Shown in pieces: positions 33,370-43,289 of a stretch of 64,000 bases of DNA. Each line of letters opens with the position of its first letter. The first letter of the stretch is position 1. Below the pieces are notes generated by a model. That model saw only the letters and a program-made list of their open reading frames with translations, made no database searches and was not told the DNA's origin. Source of the DNA: Acanthosepion lycidas (lineage: Eukaryota; Mollusca; Cephalopoda; Sepiida; Sepiidae); NCBI GenBank assembly GCA_963932145.1, contig OZ010599.1, positions 45,856,065 to 45,920,064 on the forward strand, written 5' to 3'. Made by a program: the position numbers and the translations under genes.

Positions 33370-33370
<1 letters not shown>
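33291..33370. mobile_element. Mini-mariner MM1, 80 bp, MADE1-like
   Basis: Exactly 80 bp, flanked by TA on both sides. The ends TTAGGTTGGTGCAAAAATAA and the reverse complement TTATTTTTGCACCAACCTAA are perfect inverted repeats. The centre (TCACATA/TATGTGA) is also palindromic, so the whole sequence folds back. The TIR agrees with the TTAGGTTGGTGCAAAAGTAAT end of Hsmar1/MADE1 at nearly every position. Confidence 0.88.

Positions 33371-33371
<1 letters not shown>

Positions 33372-33406
<35 letters not shown>
33372..33406. repeat. (GT)n microsatellite
   Basis: Begins immediately at the right TA of the mini-mariner; about 17 units. Confidence 0.95.
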
Positions 33407-33409
<3 letters not shown>

Positions 33410-33431
33410 ATTGGGGCAGCAGATCATTATT

Positions 33432-33730
33432 CAAAAATATATTGTTAAATATAAGGGACAATGAATGTTTATTATGTTTGATCATGAGCCATTCTAAGCT
33501 TCGTATAGTGGCTTTAGTTTTGTGAAAAAAATACAAACAAAAACATTTGGACATTTTTTTTTTTTTTATTATGTTCCTCGATCTAAGCTTTTGGCTCATA
33601 TGAGCCATCATATGTTGGACAGTTTTTGTCTTTATTTTCTCCCAAAACTAAAGCCACTATGCAAAGCTTAGAACGGCTCATGACCAAACATAATAAACAT
33701 ACATTGTCTATTATACTTAACAATATATGT

Positions 33731-33733
<3 letters not shown>
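33432..33733. mobile_element. 302-bp MITE with ~100-bp terminal inverted repeats
   Basis: The left arm TATTGTTAAATATAAGGGAC, TTATTATGTTTGATCATGAG and AGTGGCTTTAGTTTTG is mirrored in the right arm (CAAAACTAAAGCCACTATG, GCTCATGACCAAACATAATA, TTATACTTAACAATATA) with few mismatches. No coding frame. Confidence 0.8.

Positions 33734-33734
<1 letters not shown>

Positions 33735-33774
<40 letters not shown>
33735..33774. repeat. (AT)n microsatellite
   Basis: About 20 AT units directly after the 302-bp MITE. Confidence 0.95.
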
Positions 33775-33777
<3 letters not shown>

Positions 33778-33927
33778 AAATGGACATTGACATGAATTGT
33801 TTTATTCAGAGTTGTTTCTGTGCTTTCATGCTTGTGTAGTAAATAATCAAGAATAAAATATGTTTATAAATTACAATGTTAATTACTATTTACCCATGAA
33901 ATTCTTGTGCCGATGTATGTCAATAAG

Positions 33928-34001
33928 TGTAAAGATGAAAAATGAATGTACACATAGCATAGTGCATATTGCACTATGTACATTCGTTTTTCATCTTTAC
34001 A
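33928..34001. mobile_element. 74-bp palindromic hairpin element
   Basis: TGTAAAGATGAAAAATGAAT and its mirror ATTCGTTTTTCATCTTTACA form a near-perfect hairpin with arms of about 36 bases. Likely a tiny MITE; no family assigned. Confidence 0.65.
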
Positions 34002-34084
34002 ATGCAGAAAGTATTATTGGCATGCCATTCAAGTTCCAACCAAAGCTGTTGCATTCACTTTCATACAAATACTCTTAGAAAGGT

Positions 34085-34330
34085 ATGAGTCAATCTCTCC
34101 TTCCTAGCTAGACAGAAGGGACTCTCTAGCTTTGATCAGCAACCAGACCAGGTGGAGGACAACTCTGAATTCAAAATTGGTTGGGCATGGGACTAGTAAC
34201 TCCTCCCTGTAAAAACCTACTTGCTACAGAAACTATAGCAGCAATGCCTAGGTGTGGTCACACTGTAACCCTATACTTCTGAAGAAGTTTATAGGACTTT
34301 AAGGATGGTGGAGAGAAAGTATTTATTTTA
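34085..34330 (+). repeat. Possible retroelement 5' region
   Basis: The block CAGGTGGAGGACAACTCTGA, GGTTGGGCATGGGACTAGTA, CCCTGTAAAAACCTACTTGC resembles 5' leader sequence that I associate with abundant invertebrate LINEs. No second copy is present in the window, so this is only a suggestion. Confidence 0.3.
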
Positions 34331-34492
34331 CATTAAAATTTTTCTGCATAATCACCTCTGTCCTTGCCTTTAACCCAGTACTACTCCATTATTCATCTTG
34401 AGCAAACAGTACACTGAAAATTTAAGATTTAAAAAAAAAAAAAAAAAAGCAAAAATCAGCCAATAAATGTATCTGGATATTAGACTTGTGCA

Positions 34493-34610
34493 AAGGGATA
34501 CTGGCAAGTTCTCAGCCCAACCAACTTCTCAAGGTCTGACCAAGCAACAGATTTTAGGGCTTCTTTTTAACACCCTTTTGCATATTATTAGGAAATGCTA
34601 TGTGAATATT
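34493..34610 (+). repeat. Dispersed repeat, CTGAAAAGTTC family
   Basis: GGGATACTGGCAAGTTCTCA, then CCAACTTCTCAAGGTCTGAC, in the same order as the copies at 3,540 and 7,625. Confidence 0.5.
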
Positions 34611-34859
34611 AGAATAGATGGAGCTAATCAACCGGAGAAAGCAGTCAATCTAGGAAAAAGCACTGATTTTTAAACCTCAGCAACCTTGCTGCTATATTGA
34701 AATATGGAAAAGGCTATGGAAGTAAATCCAGAGAGAAAATTTGGAGTGGAGCCCTGAAGGCAGTTGGTTGACAACATTCCCACAACTTGTGCAGTCAAAC
34801 CTGCCACAAATGTAATGCCTAGTATTTCTTTGCATCTTGTCAGTATGGTCAAGAGTGGG

Positions 34860-35090
34860 GGACCATGTGGACTGGGCAAAGCACAGTCTCTATAAGCCTT
34901 CACCCTGGAAAGGTCACTCTAGTCTCATCACCTGGTGAGAGCACATGGGACACATCATGTTACAATGCAGGAAAGAATGCAATCTCAGCCCACCTTCATT
35001 CTCCATTCCATCTTTGTTTGTCATACCTACAGAAGAGACTATTATGCAAAGATTGGACTATTAAGTCACTCTAGGCACTATTCACAAAAC
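34860..35090 (+). pseudogene. LINE C2H2 zinc-finger tail fragment
   Basis: One plus frame reads FVCHTYRRDYYAKIGLLSHS followed by RHYSQND. It has the spacing of the C2H2 finger that closes several LINE ORF2 proteins (CxxCxRxxxAxIGLxSHxRxH); the second cysteine is a tyrosine here. The upstream stretch (RAHGTHHVTMQERMQSQPTF) lacks a clear match. A reverse transcriptase core is absent. Confidence 0.45.
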
Positions 35091-36555
35091 GACTGAATTT
35101 TGACTAAACAGGACACTACATTTTATTTCACAAAAAGACTTTAAAATGGAATTTGAATAAGTATAATCGTATCTAACATATTTCCCTAATATCCAAAACA
35201 TAAAAACTGTAAAACACATTTAATAATATCATTTAAAAATAAATGAGGACGCTAAAATTATGTAAAAATAACTTTGACACCAATAACATAACCAGACATA
35301 ATTTGATAAATATGAATAAAAAAAATTGACAAAATTAAACAAGAAAAATTGTAATGCATTTAACATAAATAGCAGTACACAAAATGTTAGAAAAGTTAGG
35401 ATATAAATAAAAAAAAAAGTATATGTATCTTTACACACATATTAAAGAAATATTTTATTGAGCCCACATCAGTCTTTACAGATTTTTTTAAATCAATTTT
35501 TATAAATATTGAATAGAAGTTTTCTTTTTATCAATATCAATTTTAGCCAGAATAATATCAGACACCAGATTGAATACGTGAATGACAGTAGTGCTTTTAA
35601 AAATTCTATCAAAGTAAAATTTTTACTTTTACTTTTAGCTAATCTTGTAACAGCCTTTCTCTCTCTCTCTCTCTCTTAGACCAAGTTTTTTTTTCTAGTT
35701 TTAAAATGGTTGGAGATATAAGAAAATTTATATAGATTTTCTGTACTATGTTATAAAACCTAAGCTAAGCATAATAGTTTGCCTCACTACTTTACTAAAC
35801 AAATATATTAACTGTACAAGCAATGAATATCAAATGAAGAATCCATAAGAGACAGAGGAAATGTTTTAAATTCATACAGAGCTTTAGCTAACATAAGTAA
35901 ATAGGTAAGAAGTAGAGAGAAATTCAAACTGTCACATGTCAAGATATAAACTTTGTATGACATATATAATGTAAATTTTTTTACTTAGATTTTTTTTCTT
36001 ACCTAAGCATGTGTAAGCAGGCCTAGTGATAAGAGTATTCTCAAAAGGTAGATAAGAATATTGATTGTAGTAAACATAAAACCATTGGCAATTCCCTTAT
36101 TGATTATATATTGATATTAGAGTAATACTTCATAAAGAGAGTGAGGAGTGTGATAATGATATGGGGGAGGATCATGATAAAATAATCAATATTGTTTTCT
36201 TAGGTATTTGGAAAAAGATTAATCAGATCTATTGTAGCAGCACAAATGACATTTCAGAAAACCTAAGTTTTTTTTTTTTATTATCCACTCACTTTAAAAT
36301 AAAACCAATCTGGAATGATCTATTGCAATAAACATATGATTTAAGCAGCCTAAAGTAGCATAAAACACCAATTACCTATGCAGTTTTTGAACATTTTAAA
36401 ATATGAAAAGTTTAAATTAATATAGTAAGATAGAAAACTGTCATAACAGATGTTACAAGCATTATTGCATTTCTTGTACAAATTTTTTTTTTATTTTGTT
36501 TTATTTTCTTCTAGTAAGGTTTCATCAAGGATACTTGAACAAGAATTAGTATATA
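35091..36555. other. AT-rich non-coding DNA
   Basis: A (CT)n run lies at about 35,658-35,677; nothing else is recognised. Confidence 0.4.
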
Positions 36556-36835
36556 TATATTTTTTTAAGCATTTCACCCCAAGCAAAAGATGTCAATTGA
36601 CATTACATTTAACTTTTTGAAGATTATAGTTTTCAGAAAAGCAAGTAAGAGGAGGGGAGTTCCACTGTTGGGAAGTGCAAGAAAAGTAACAGAGTAGAAG
36701 AGATGGTTACATTTAACTGTTTTGACAGTAAGAGAGTGGGGCCGAGATGGCAACCTAGTAGCATACTTAAATTCATGCAGTCAGGGCACCAGTGAAAATA
36801 TTTATAGAAAAGACAGAGGGAAGCCACATTATATC
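36556..36835 (-). pseudogene. LINE family A, 3' end
   Basis: The plus strand begins TTTTTTTAAGCATTTCACCC, the reverse complement of the family A 3' tail (GGGTGAAATGCTTAAAAAA). The minus frame MASLCLFYKYFHWCPD ... HFPTVELPSSYLL matches the SLCLFYKYFxG block and C-terminus of family A. Part of the 3' UTR is deleted. Confidence 0.7.
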
Positions 36836-36849
36836 AGTGAGAAAATCAG

Positions 36850-37905
36850 AATTATATCAGAGAGAACAATACAATTGCAGAAGGATGTATATTTATGTTT
36901 CATAGATTATGCAAAATCATTTGGTAAGGATTTAATTGAACTATGAAAACTTGATTTATTTGAGAATAATGTTAGAATTATCCAGAACTTGTATTGGGAG
37001 CAAATCACCTGCATACAGATAGAAAATGAACAGACACAAAAATAGAAAAGAGTGAAAGACATGGATGTGTCTTACCAGATTTATTCAGCCTCTACAGTTA
37101 AGCCATCCTAAGGGAGATAGAGATTGTACCAGATGTGGTAGGCACAATTTTAACAACATAAGAAATGCAAATGACACTGTATTGATTGCAGATACAAAAA
37201 GAAAATTGCTGGAACACCTAGAGTAGTAAAAGAAAGCAAGAAAAAAAAAAAAAGGAGAAACCATCAAATATAAGAGAATGTAATGGTTGTCAGCAAGAAA
37301 AAAATCCCAAGATGCAAGCTACAAATTGGAGATGACAAAATCAAACAAATTTAAATATTTAGGAAGTGTTTTAATAGAAGATGAAAAATGTAACACCAAA
37401 ATGCAAAGGCCAACTCGAATAGTAAAAGATGAACTTCCAAAAGCTAAACGTGTTAAGAAACACAAAAAATTTCATTAGAAACAAAGAAAAAAGTATTCAA
37501 CTGCAATGTAATAGAAATCCTATTGCTGGACAATTTCCTCAGAGATGAAGCAAAAACTTGAGACAACAGAGAATGCTGAGAATACCTTGGAACGGGCACA
37601 TATGCAACAAGGAAGGTTTAAAGAAAATGGAAACTTTTGTTTTGGAACTTAGAATCAGAAAGAAACAATTGAAATTTCTGGGACCCATAATCAAAAAAAT
37701 CCTTGGAAAATTTGACATAGAATATATTGAAAGCAAGATGAATAGAGAGAAACAACAAGAAACCAACTTAATGAGCCTGTGTCTATGGATGACAGAATAG
37801 AGACAGGGAGGTATAGTAAAGGGGCAAACATTGCTTAGAGATACAAAAGATAGGAACCTGTGGAGAGCTATGATCCCTCATGTCTTGAAGGGATACAGCA
37901 CATAA
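36850..37905 (+). pseudogene. LINE family B reverse transcriptase relic, longest copy
   Basis: Frames in order read FIDYAKSFGKDLIE (RT motif FVDYxKAFD), VRIIQNLYWEQITCIQIENE, MVVSKKKIPRCKLQIGDDKI, NKFKYLGSVLIEDEKCNTKM, LRIPWNGHICNKEG, KKQLKFLGPIIKK and finally RDTKDRNLWRAMIPHVLKGY, the usual end of this ORF. The YADD region is degraded (a frame near 37,160 gives N-A-N-D-T-V-L-I-A-D-T, with FADD reduced to NAND). Several frameshifts and stops are present. It covers about the last 350 residues of the protein and ends near a stop at 37,905. Confidence 0.8.
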
Positions 37906-39090
37906 AAGTTTTTGTCAACTTATCACTATTATATAATTATAAAATAATAGAATTACAAATAGTTTCAAAAAAATCATCTCCAGCTGAATTCACAAGTTGG
38001 CCAATAAAGAGAAATTAATGACATGGGACTATCTTTCTCTATTTGATGATGAAAGAGAGAAAAAAAAGAAGGAAACTAAAATGTCTAACATTCCATGCTG
38101 ACGGTGTCATGGTAATATGCCCAGATGACTTACTATATTTTTTTTCTTTATATATCTTGGCTTGTTATTTTATCATTTTGTTTCCTAACTTAATAAAAAT
38201 GTCAATTTCTTTTGTGGTCCAATCCATTTTCCATCAACAAACAGAAAGGAAATTTGTGGAACAGATCTTTGTCCATGCGACAAGGAAATGTGCAATATTG
38301 AACCATCAAACTAAATTCATAGTAGCCTTCATAATATTCCTTAACTGCACTATTGATAACTTTCCTGAAATTAAAGATTAGCATGATGTAACACTGCAAA
38401 TATATAGCAAACATAGTAAGAAATTTTACATATGCTATAGGTAAATAGGTAGGATGTAAAAGTATGAATATGCATACATAGACATATATGGAAAAACTTA
38501 TTGACAAAGTGTTTTGCCATACATGACATGTTCTTCAGGTTGGAATGAAAGATAAAATTCTGGGAAGTTTTGAGGATAAAATGGGCAATATATTAAATTA
38601 CTTTATCAGATATGATAACCAGAGACCAGAAAGGGTTTGTCTAGTAATTCATCATAATACATCTGATCACAATTTTGACTTAATAAATGTTAATCTGATC
38701 AAGAGAGAAAAAGATTGACTAAGTAGAAAATGCATTGAAAGTGCAATAATGTTACAATTCCTAACAATAAACCAAAGACCAGGATCATACATAATATTCC
38801 TAATCATCACAAAAGCAATGATAACACAGTGCAGCATACAAGATAATAGAGAGTGGAGAAAAAAAAGGAGATGAAAGTGGACCACTTTAAAATCTAACAG
38901 ACACTAATGGCTCCTTGTTAAAGATTTGGGGGGGGGGTATTGTTTTTTATATTTCAGACCATTTTCCTGATTGTCATAATACTTTTGGCTTTCATAAGCC
39001 ATATCAAAGAGTTTGTTAGAAATGCTGTGACTATATGTATGTATATATTATGTTGTTACAAAGAATTAAATTGACATAAAACAAAAGCAC
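37906..39090. other. AT-rich DNA with one dispersed-repeat fragment
   Basis: 38,530-38,620 (CTTCAGGTTGGAATGAAAGA, then TTTTGAGGATAAAATGGGCA) resembles 47,477-47,570 (CCTCAGGTTAGAATGAAAGA, TTTCTGAGGATAATTGAG). The family is unknown. Confidence 0.4.
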
Positions 39091-39092
39091 TA

Positions 39093-39168
<76 letters not shown>
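39091..39168. repeat. (AT)n(GA)n compound microsatellite
   Basis: About 29 AT units then 10 GA units. It adjoins the 3' end of the LINE copy at 39,178. Confidence 0.95.
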
Positions 39169-39177
39169 TAGATATAA

Positions 39178-39905
39178 ATTTCACTCCAAGCAAGACAATA
39201 AAGCCACTAAGAAGCAAGGGGGATTACCGAGTGTTAGAGAATATGAGAAAAACACTAATGATAAAGAACAATAAAAAACAGGAATTAAGACAGAAGATAA
39301 TGATTGACATTACATTTAAATTTTTGAAGATCAAAGTTGATTGGAAAGCAAGAAGCTGGAAAAGTTCCACAAGTGAGAAGTGCAAGAGAAGAAACTTATC
39401 AAAGAACTTATACTTACATCTAGTCATTTCAACTGTAAAATGAGGAGATCTTGCCACCAATATAGTACTGTGCTTAAATTCATAAAGTCTAGGTACTATA
39501 GAGGAAAGTTCATCAAGAAAGCATTTATAGAAAAGGCACAGAGAAACTGTGTTATGGTGGTGGGAAAATGGCTGAAGATGAGATGCCAGGTCAGGCTCAA
39601 TAATATTGCAGTTTCTTTGGATTTTACCAAGAATTTTTAAGTATATAAAAATTGCACCAGGCCAGATATGGCAGCAATATTCAAAGCAAGGTCTACTTAG
39701 AAATGTGTAAGATAGATTCCGACTTGAAAAAATGTCTAGCATGACATCGTGAACTAATTTTCCTAATAGCAGACTTAGCAATTGATTCAATATAATCTTT
39801 CCACTTCATGTCAGTGGAAAATATTAGTCCAAGAAGGTACAATGGGTCACTATCCTGGAAGTTAGCATCATCCATGTTGATGGAAGGCAAAAAGGGTTCT
39901 CTCAG
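39178..39905 (-). pseudogene. LINE family A, 3' half of reverse transcriptase ORF
   Basis: On the minus strand, MPSINMDDANFQDSDPLYLL then GLIFSTDMKWKDYIESIAKS (39,760-39,890), followed after a one-frame shift by FEYCCHIWPGAIFIYLKILG and HNTVSLCLFYKCFLDELSSI. This is the RT thumb and C-terminal domain (LLGLxFSxDxxWxxYIxSIAKSA...YCCHIWxGA). The 3' UTR ends in the shared family A tail at 39,178. One frameshift and several substitutions; the catalytic palm is absent. Confidence 0.8.
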
Positions 39906-41940
39906 ACAATTAAGAAGAGAGCAGTTTCATTTTGGAGACATTAAAATTAACATATAGTTAGAACATTATCAAGAAAAAAAAATCTTTGTTGATAGCTTAT
40001 GAAAGCCAAACATACTCAAACAGTCAATTTATATATCAGAAAAAAAAGGAAAATTATCCAAAATATAGGATATATGAATAAATCCTTAAAGAACTTTTGT
40101 TGGCCTTTAACCAAACTTGTACAAACCAAAAAAAGTTAATACATAAATACAGTGTTTTTATGCTTGATAAAAAAGTTTTTCCACTTGGTTCTTGAAACAT
40201 GAATTCTGAAATGTTCTAAATTTAAAAAAGCCATATAAAATTATTTGTAGCTAAATATTCTAAGTTTAGTTTTGCCTAATTAGTATGGATATGTATTTTT
40301 TTGCAAAAAATGGTTGAATGTTTGTAAGCATTCAAGGATTATCAATCTTATAAATAATAAACAAATTGGTTAAGCTACAATTTTAAATTATGAGTTTATC
40401 TTGGATTATTAAAATATGAATTTATTTTATCTCAAAATTGTAAATATGTACTATGACTATTCAATAAATTTTGTTGTTATAGTTTAGCACTCATAACCTA
40501 ATGAAATTTCTTTTATATATAGAACTAGTTAAAAAAATCTTTCTGATATTTTGATCTCTTACACAGTAAAAAGATTTTATCTATTATTTGAATATGTAAA
40601 TCCATTTTTGTTGCCTCCATGATCAAAACCTTTTATTGCCCCACCCATTTTTACACATCTTTTTCCACTTTCAACATACAAGATAAAACAAAAACAGATA
40701 TAGAAAGTAAAAATATCAAAACTATTTAAATGTATTATTCAATAGTATATGAAATGAATATTCATATAAAATGTATCTTAATTTAGATATCTGACGACAA
40801 GACTGTGACAAGTATACAAATCCAGTGTATTTATTACAAGTAAATGAATGCCTTTATATGTTAGTTTTATGAAAGAGCGATGGTTAGCATGTTGTCTTAA
40901 TCCAGTAGATAGTTTTATAGCATTTCAACATCTGCATAAGAAACAATTCTGTTTTGCCTACATTCTGAAAGTATGAAAACATATATAAATGATTTTTTTT
41001 TTTCAATTGATACAACCAATGTAGAAAATTTTGCCCAAAGTGGGCATGGAACTGAGCACAAAACACAAACATTTATAGCCCCGCTCCCCCTTTTCCTTCA
41101 TTTTGCTGCCTTCTTAAAAACCAGTAAAACCAGATAAAGGTGCATATCATGAACAATTCCCATAAGCACTTGTCTTAAACTATTATGCATTATACATGTT
41201 CTCTTAAAAGGAAAACAATGCCAATTCAAATTACATAAGCAGTATTCAATTTTCATATAATAGTTATCATTTTGTCCACTTGTGTAGGTGGTAATATAGC
41301 ACAACAAAATTTTCTTTACAATTAATTCACGTGAAATTGTGGGTCTTTCCATAGTAATGAAATAGTAAAGTTGGTTGATAAGATTTCAGCACCAGATCAA
41401 TTTATGATTCTCTTGCCCACATACAACAGTAGAAAAAATATTAGTATAAAATATTAGTATAAAATATTAGTATAAAACTTATATTAACTCCATTAACTTC
41501 TATAAAAACTTAAGTTAAAAGGTTTTGCTACCCATTGATTTTTAAACTTATATATTTGTTGGCTATAGCTGAACCCAACACTGGCAAATAGCTTCAACAA
41601 AGAAACACAAAGAAGGTAAGAATTAAATGTGGCCACAGGTTTATTTAATAAAAAAAGGTAAAAAAAAAACAAAAACAAAAAAAATGTGTATAAAATAATA
41701 TAAGATTGAATGTACTTACAGACAGTGTTCTTGTAGTAATTACTTACTTTCTAATCTAATGCAGTCTTATAGCCCAATAAATTGTACTTAATTATATACA
41801 TATGACAAACTATATGCAGTTATAACTTGATAAGGAAAAATTATGAAAAAAAAAAAAAAAAATTAATTACTTCAACTCTATACTTGTAGTGTTACCACCT
41901 AAATTCTGCAATTTTAATTACTATTTACTTTTTTCTTCAA
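39906..41940. other. AT-rich non-coding DNA
   Basis: No gene recognised. Three tandem copies of AGTATAAAATATT lie at about 41,440-41,475, and short poly-A tracts are scattered. Confidence 0.4.
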
Positions 41941-41944
41941 TAGT

Positions 41945-42130
41945 AGATAGATTTGCCTGTAATCTAGTTCTAGGCTCCTCCCCAGCTTACTAAACAAGAG
42001 TAGAGGTTTATTCCTTGTTTAGGATTGGGTTTTAAAATTTTCTAATTCTCTTTCACTCCCAGTACTCCCTTGTGCCTTAGTGGCATTATCAACTTGCTTG
42101 GAGTGAATTGATTAAAATAAATAAATAATA
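41945..42130 (+). repeat. LINE family A 3' UTR fragment
   Basis: ACAAGAGTAGAGGTTTATTC, TTGTTTAGGATTGGG and CCTTGTGCCTTAGTGGCATT, ending CTTGGAGTGAATTGATTAAA, match 23,255-23,470 in order. Only the 3' end was inserted. Confidence 0.75.
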
Positions 42131-42212
42131 TTCAACTAATGACTTATCTATATGTATGTACCAGGGTTTTTATCATATTAGTTTTCCCTAAGACCTATTG
42201 TAAGTATACGTT

Positions 42213-42289
42213 ATAAGTTGGTGCAAAAATAATGTCGTTTTTTGACGTTCAACTTTATGTGAGAAAACGACATTATTTTTGCACCTAAT
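42213..42289. mobile_element. Mini-mariner MM2
   Basis: TAAGTTGGTGCAAAAATAAT ... ATTATTTTTGCACC forms an inverted repeat with inner CGTTTT/AAAACG. It has lost a few bases at the right tip. Same family as MM1 and MM3. Confidence 0.75.
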
Positions 42290-43019
42290 ATGGCCCTGTA
42301 CTAGATCTGGCTCAAGTTTCATTTTTATTATTGAACTTAGAATAAGTACTATTAAAGGATAACATTTTTAAAAAAGTATCAAGAGACAATATGAAAGAAT
42401 GTTGAAGAAGGAAAATAATAAGGAATAGATTGAATTTCACAGATATGAAAATGAAGGAAAAATAATAATTTAGTAAATATTCAGCACCTAAATGCTATAA
42501 TTGGGCACACAAGGAAAATAAAATCATAATAAAACCTATATTAATAAGCATTATCAGAAAGGAAACCATTTTTCTCTCTGCCTAAAGGGCAATAGACAAA
42601 ACATACATAGACTATATTTTGTCTACTTTTTGTTTGGTAGAAATAATTTCTAAGACTGAGAGAAAAATCAATATGAATATTTAAAAAATTCTAACATTTT
42701 CTGCTTTCACTCAATTAATACATAAGAATTGAGAAACATCAACAATTTTAATTGGATTGTATCTATTACAATTCCCAGTTTATAAGAAGGGAAATTCAAA
42801 TCTTCAAAGACCTAATTTTTTTACCAATGTGAAAAATATAAGAATCAAGAATTTGAAATTATTAGAAGAATATTTCTTTATTGGTCAAAATTTTAGGTCT
42901 TTACCAAGATAATTATTTAGAATGTCAACATGCCAAAAAAAAATCATATTTCCAACATTAAGATAATTGTCTGAATTTCTTCACAAAGTGTTATATACAT
43001 TAACTTTCGTATGAATACA
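42290..43019. other. AT-rich non-coding DNA
   Basis: Nothing recognised before the LTR retrotransposon. Confidence 0.4.
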
Positions 43020-43024
43020 AAAAC

Positions 43025-43256
43025 TATTATAATGCAACTATTCTATGACTATTGTTATTACACATTCTTACTTATATAACAAACTTCATATAAGGATTCT
43101 CTAAACATAATGCTTTGGCTACTTGCTGTGATGCCTGTATTAGTTAGTCTGAAAACTGATTCCAAATATCTACCAGGCTTATCTCTGACCTGGAGCTCTT
43201 TATAGTAATGGACTAGTTCATGTAGTCACCAGGGGTGTACTCTTCACTCCACAATA
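43025..43256 (-). repeat. 3' LTR
   Basis: Shares GACTATTGTTAT, AAGGATTCTCTA, CCAGGCTTA, CTCTGACCT and AGAGCTCTTTATAGTAA-type blocks in order with 46,656-46,872. A purine tract (AAAAGGGGGGGGGGGATA on the minus strand) lies just inside it, as expected for the polypurine tract. Confidence 0.8.
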
Positions 43257-43289
43257 TCCCCCCCCCCTTTTGAGATTAATACATTTTAT

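Noticed and set aside
41098..41352. An 84-residue minus frame
   Set aside because: No motif, low-complexity AT-rich context and no splice or start evidence.
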